Shown piece after piece: positions 58,796-64,000 of a DNA stretch of 64,000 bases. How positions within the stretch are numbered: the stretch's first letter is position 1; every line of letters starts with the position of its first letter. The notes under the pieces are model-generated. The model searched no databases, was not told where the DNA came from, and saw nothing but the letters and a program-made list of their open reading frames with translations. The DNA comes from Torymus aiolomorphi (taxonomy: Eukaryota; Arthropoda; Insecta; Hymenoptera; Torymidae). Both the position numbers and the translations under genes were made by a program. The stretch covers positions 214,567,376-214,631,375 of the forward strand of contig CM070873.1 of NCBI GenBank assembly GCA_036365515.1, read 5' to 3'.

Positions 58796-59510
58796 TTATA
58801 TAATTCATCTAAAAGTTCTACTATTACTTAAAATACATATATTATGAAGTGTAAATACCATAATTTATTTCGGATTGGTACATGACTATGAAATACAAGC
58901 AATGTTCGTTTTTAGCCATAAAGTTAACTGAATATAATAGCTAGCTTCTGGTTAATACTTCTACCAGGAAAACATTTTTTATTTATAATGTTTAAAAAAA
59001 AACGTGTTTGTGTATGTTTGAATATGGCTTTAAAACATAATGTAATTAAAATTTTTTTATTTTTTTGTTTACAGATTTTAGGTTATTATTTATAAAAGTG
59101 CATAAATACATCCGAAAACAGGTTGAACAAGCTGGTTAGAAGAAATTTTTAGGAAACGTATTATCATATGTCAGTCTAAATGATAAAGAATCGATCAACT
59201 AAGTTTTAAAACGTATAGGTACTTTGCACAATCTTGAGCGACATATTAATAAAATAAAAACGTTAACATATTAACTATTAATTACTACGATAATTATAGC
59301 GTTTTATTTTCAGACTCGTCAAAACAAAATGTCATATTTTATGTTTAATATTATTTGTATGTATTTAAATTTATACACTTATACATGATTATTGTCTTTG
59401 TTATTACAAGCAAAAGTAAGATATGTTAAAAGTTATTTAATTTTTTTTATTTTATATATATTTTTATTTACTTTTTCCTTAACATGTCCGCTTTGCCCGG
59501 ATCTCCCCTA

Positions 59511-59990
59511 CTTTAGCTGATGAAAGTAAATGACCCAAGTTAAATAAAAATAAGGTATTAATGGATATATATATATATATATATAAAAGTTTATAAATGA
59601 TTAATTTATTAATTTAGTTTGAATGTGCATTGAGAGAAGAATATTTAATTGTTTGATGTAATTAAAAAGCACTTAATTTTTTATTAAAGCCGACGTCAGA
59701 TTATATAAACGATATTCTCAAAGTAGGAAAATTAAAATTCAAACTTGGAACAATCTAATTTCCATCATCAATCACGAAAAAAATGATTTATAAAGAGTTT
59801 TCGGTGCTTTATCAGAAAGTGATTAGCATGTACATATTGTATTCATTTTTAATGGTCATCAAATTACCTTTAACGATGCCATGAAAGAAAAACTACTTTA
59901 TAACGAGATTTCTTAACGAGGCTCTTCAAATTCTTTCGGAAATATCAAGGAGCCTTTACTCATTCAAAGTTAAAATAGAGAGAAAAAAAA
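59511..59990. other. AT-rich spacer, no supported gene
   Basis: Contains a short AT microsatellite near 59567-59585. Nothing else supported. Confidence 0.4.
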
Positions 59991-60113
59991 ATGAGCGACG
60001 AGCCGAAGGGGCCGCCGGGCGCCGACGGAAGACAGAATTCCACTGGCAGCGAGGCGATGCGCCCCGAGACCATAAACGTCTTTCGCAGTGCCTACAAAAA
60101 TAAGGGCGAGGAG
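59991..60113 (+). CDS. Possible first coding exon of a host gene, product unknown
   Basis: ATG at 59991 starts MSDEPKGPPGADGRQNSTGS and runs as GC-rich coding-like sequence to a GTAAGC donor at about 60114. It is embedded in AT-rich DNA directly after an A-rich leader (AGAGAGAAAAAAAA), and the composition changes sharply at the ATG. The 41 residues are hydrophilic and I recognise no domain. Reading past the donor gives a stop at 60177-60179. No second exon can be pointed to within the window. This is a weak call; it may be chance. Confidence 0.3.
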
Positions 60114-60179
60114 AGTAAGCGTGACTTTCTACCGCTGAAACGATCATCATCCGCGGTCAGCCTTTTGCTCGACTTTTAA

Positions 60180-63100
60180 CACCAACAGCGCCATTTTAAC
60201 GAAGCGGCGAGCCTGTCGAGCCAGTAATTAGACTTTTTGCAATACTTGTTTCACTAGCCTGCCATTGTCGTCGTGCGCCATTCAGACGCAAAGAAAGGCC
60301 CTCGCAATTCTTCCGCCGTTACGTCGCCAGGCTCTGGGAATATTCTGACGTCCACTCTAGATATTGGCCAGCGCGGAGAAAGCTATAAATACCTCGTCAT
60401 TAAGATAGTTGGTAAAACTTGCAAAATTCCTCGCGGCCTCAGGCCATATGCGGAGTTTCCGAGGCGAGTGGGGAATGCTGTACCGGAAATTCTTGCCTCT
60501 CAGCTGTCGATTCTCACGCCGCGATCGGAAAGATCTTTGCGTGTTGTGAAAAATGAGGAAAAAATCGGAGACGGCCAAGAGGCAGCGAGAGTTGGGGAAA
60601 ATGAGAAAATGTCTGTGATAATACTTCTCTATACTCACTGATTGATGTATATAATGATTGATGGAAAATTATGTTGTTTTTTAAAATGAAAAATAATATT
60701 ATTAGAAAGCATTCAATATATAAATTTAAAGAGCTGTATAACAATAGAAGGAAATTACTCTAAAGGTAATAGTGTTGTCTTATGGAAAAAGATTTTGAAT
60801 ATCGACTTTTTGTAAATTTGTCAACTAATTGAAATAATGAAATATTCCACTGGTATGTATGATGTGCGAAAATATTTTCAACCATAAAATTAATTAACTA
60901 AAGAGGAAAGTACTATAGCAGTGAGTAGAGTTTTATATCGTCCACGAAGTGTTTTGCATTTCTGGTGCAGAATATTTCATTATAGAATATATTTCGCAAC
61001 CAATATCTTAAATTTAAGATTCACAGAGTTACGTATCATTGCGAATGAGGCCAGCTGTGTTAACCTTTAGAGGGTCGGTGAGCCGATGTATGAGCTCGAG
61101 CTATGATGTAGAAACTTTATACATAGTTAGTACATGATACAAGACACAAATCTCGCCAATTTTCAAGGGCGTTCTGAAATCTCAAATCCCGCAGCCTACT
61201 AAAAGTTAAGATGTTCTCTAAACCTTAAAGAACCCTTTTTTCCCTCGGTATCGACTTTATCGTTCCCAGATAAAGTTTATTGAATTTTAATTTTTCGTAA
61301 AGATAATGATGCTCAAAATAAATTTTAGTATGTAACCCCCATTACCTTGGGTTATCAACAACAGCTATTATTGAAACATAAGCCTTATATTCACTGAGAA
61401 AAAAATTTGATTGACTCAATTGAAGCTTTTTTTTTAATATGAATATTCAAATAATTTTATTGAAACAAAAATATTAGATTACATACATCATCAATACTAA
61501 CTTTTTTTTATTCGGGTAGCAATTCAATCGACCAATTTCCAAAATTGTAATGCCATAGTTTATGGTGCAGTTTAAAGAAACTACTCTTGAAGAGCTACAG
61601 CGGCGCCAAGTGGGAGCGCGCTCTCTTCTCCTTTGCGCGGCAAATAAGCGTCGCGTTCGTCGGCGTGCCGCAATCACAGATAGCCACCGGAGCAGCTGCC
61701 GCAGCGTCAGAAGAGGACCCAATTTGAGAGGCGAGCTCCCGTGTCCTCGCTGCGAGGAAGGAGCCTCCAGCTCCACCTGCCCAAGAACGAGGTACGTCGC
61801 CCCGTCGATAATTAAATCGTCCGCGTAGACGAGCAAACTCCGCGGCCGGCTGCGGGGGAGTATAGGACGCGAGATGGGAAGCGGCGAGAGAGGGAGGAAG
61901 GGCGCACGAGCGCGAAAGCGGGTCGGCAAAACTGCTCGTTGCATTATGTAGGAGGCCAGCACTCCACCGCAAACGACCGAATGAATGCGATATTGTCGTC
62001 GAGCGCGTCGTGCTCGTTACGGAGCCGAGTTTTGTGCTCCGTGTCAGCTTGACTCGCGCCGCGAACCAGGACGGAATAAATTAGCTCAGCCGAAGATTTA
62101 AATAGGAGCCGAGCGGGAGGGAAAGACAGCAGAGAGGGGCCGGGATGAAAGAGAGAAAATGAGAGGAGGAAGAAGAGTAGTGCTGAAATCGGCCCGGATA
62201 TCGAGAAACAGGGGTACTTTGGCCCTTAGGCGCTCTTTAATAATAAATTCATATCGCTACAAACGCCTGCCCCCCTGGCTTTTCTCTCCTTCTCTCTCCC
62301 GGCGTCTGCCCCGTGCGTTGCAGGATTGCTGGAGGGAGGGGGAGAGAGGAAGATAGAAGTGCCGGCTCGTAAGGAAACTCGCCCGGCCCAACGACAAATC
62401 TCTTTTTTATGCCGCTTAATAAAACTCGTCTGACATATCTCTGACTGCTACCACTTAATTTCGGGAAGGGCCGCCCGCGCGCAGCGCGCTTAACTTCCTC
62501 CGATTCTCCTCTTTCCCTCTATCCCTCCCTCTTTTTCTGCTCTCGTCCTTCTTGCTTTCTTTCTGGCCACTCGGGCCAGCACCGTATCTAATGCCCCTCT
62601 TTACTCTTTTATCCGGACTCTCTTTCTTTCCCGCTGCCTGTTCTTTACCCGCTCGAGAACTCTAGAGAAACCCAAAAGGATTTTCTTCTCTGATGGCTAA
62701 AGGACAGCGGTGGCCTTCAAGTATTATTCGCTTATTCGTCCTTATTGCAATTGTGTTTCTCCTCCTCTCGCGGTGCCTCCCTCTACGCGTATGCTTGTCT
62801 TTGTAAGTGGAGAGTATTTATGCGGCTTTTTGAATTTTATTGCCTGGCTGTTGAGACGATCGGCGAGGGAGGAGGCAGAGAGAACGATGACGAGAGGAGA
62901 AGACTAATTGGTTTCTTTGTGTACGCTTTTAAAAGGAGTCGTCTTAGACGGCAAAACCAATTAAGAGCGTATGAATTCATGAGAATCTTGAACGCTCGTA
63001 AATTAAAGTGTTCGATTTTTTTTTATATTCAAAAATCTCCACCCTTGCTAAACCAGTACAGTTGTATTTTGATGATGTTAAGTACTAAAAGGACAACAGA

Positions 63101-63430
63101 AATTATGGTTTTATAATTGGCAGTAGATTCTAGTAATATTTATTAATTTAAAAGCGACGGCACCTGCTTTTTAATTAAAATTGTTCATTAAAGATTTTTG
63201 GTGTTTGTTTATCAATAAATAACCTGAAATTTCCGGCCGAGATCAACGAGTAACAAAGTTACTTTAGAGAGCTGCGAAATAATGCACTTAAGCTTAAATC
63301 AATTGAATAATAAATAAAACATGTATTGAAAATCTTCTTGAAAAATAAATGAGATAATTTCACGTATGCGCGACTCTCAATTAAAATGAAAAATCTTTCC
63401 GGCACATCCGCAGTCCAGCTACCTCATACC
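60180..63430. other. Host-like DNA, no supported gene
   Basis: GC-rich and AT-rich patches alternate. Open frames at 60273-60641, 61474-61962 (minus) and 62745-63116 lack recognisable content and overlap others on the opposite strand. Poly-pyrimidine patches occur near 62500-62560. It could be intron of the gene suggested at 59991. Confidence 0.4.
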
Positions 63431-63434
63431 CTCA

Positions 63435-63438
<4 letters not shown>

Positions 63439-63497
<59 letters not shown>
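63439..63497. repeat. (CT)n microsatellite
   Basis: About 58 bp of CT, ending in TTTCTCTCTC. No gene call on either side to the end of the window. Confidence 0.95.
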
Positions 63498-63507
<10 letters not shown>

Positions 63508-64000
63508 GAATGCACCAGCTAATATACAAAAAATGTCTGCACTGCATGCGGATTATCGACAGCGACCGCTGCGATCCATTTCCGTTCGTGCGTCAAACGC
63601 AGAAAGAAGCGCCGGGCATGTGAGTGTCTGCTTTGCGGGAACGGCTTTAGAGTGTGGAATCTTCTCGGTTTTTTTGCCGATCCCTCGGCCTTTTATGCTA
63701 AACGCTAGCTTCATTTGAATGACGCTAATGCGAAAAACCGATGCATGTTAATGGAGGGACAGAGGAGATGCTCCTGTGTCTGAACGTTTCTTTGGATGCG
63801 ACTATATTTGGGAATGTGTAAAGATTCACCGCTAGTTTTACGCGTATGTCATTAGTCCTCTCTCCATTTTTCGTGCACTGTCACAAATATACCGTCGTGA
63901 ATCATAAGCTAAATAATTTTTGCTAATAAGTATTCAGCTCATACAATAAAAATAAAAAGATTCAAAAAATTTGGAATTTACGATTTCTCTTCGTTTGTGT

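Larger units (their letters stand above)
54693..59508. mobile_element. TA-flanked inverted-repeat element (Tc1/mariner or pogo-like), with nested insertions
   Basis: Tips GGGGAGATCCGGGCAAAACG and inverted GGGGAGATCCGGGCAAAGCG, flanked by TA on both sides (54691-54692 and 59509-59510). The similarity of the tips extends about 25-30 bp. What remains after removing the 54945-58495 element has no transposase frame, so it is non-autonomous or decayed. Confidence 0.8.

Overview
This window looks like repeat-rich nuclear DNA of an insect. I lean towards a hymenopteran such as a parasitoid wasp, but that rests only on sequence texture: AT-rich DNA alternating with GC-rich, CT-microsatellite-rich DNA, plus the mix of transposon families. 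No complete host gene was found. Almost everything that codes belongs to mobile elements, and most of it is broken. Family names for the DNA transposons are inferences from terminal repeats, target-site duplications (TSDs) and visible motifs; no database search was possible.

Layout. (1) 1-1834: AT-rich, no convincing gene. (2) 1840-14131: Ty3/gypsy-type LTR retrotransposon A (1.06-kb 5' LTR, gag, pol, 3' LTR) with CAGT on both sides. Its 3' noncoding region carries a 4.05-kb DNA transposon (8096-12149, long inverted repeats, TSD ATTT), which itself carries a hairpin-ended repeat (10691-11625). Its 3' LTR carries a 577-bp TTAA-site element (13191-13767). (3) 15119-19456: LTR retrotransposon B, with nearly identical 485-bp LTRs, lacking gag and primer-binding site, and with a broken pol. 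(4) 19457-24640 and 26557-27335: GC-rich DNA of host character with simple repeats, split by a 1.3-kb inverted-repeat element (24696-26024) and a 523-bp internally deleted relative of the 8096 transposon (26034-26556).

(5) 27336-42154: a nest of elements. A weakly supported pogo-like element appears to hold a minus-strand hairpin-ended repeat. That repeat is split by a 10.6-kb P-element/THAP-type transposon (28772-39382), whose first intron holds two more insertions (30677-33145 and 33276-34978). (6) 43303-50004: a DIRS-type tyrosine-recombinase retrotransposon with inverted termini, an internal complementary region matching its own circle junction, gag, RT-RNase H and recombinase, interrupted by another hairpin-ended repeat (46704-48105). 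(7) 50078-50562: small inverted-repeat element. (8) 50600-54260: GC-rich DNA ending in two adjacent, nearly perfect long hairpins (53984-54117 and 54121-54255). (9) 54693-59508: TA-flanked inverted-repeat element containing a second one (54945-58495) that has a tRNA-like segment, split by a 5'-truncated jockey-type LINE (55168-58021). (10) 59511-64000: host-like DNA with one possible first coding exon at 59991.

The genes do not form a host pathway. Each cluster is the replication machinery of one element: gag-pol for the LTR and DIRS elements, transposases for the cut-and-paste elements, and reverse transcriptase for the LINE. The short non-coding elements presumably used enzymes encoded elsewhere. 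The order of nesting gives a relative insertion history.
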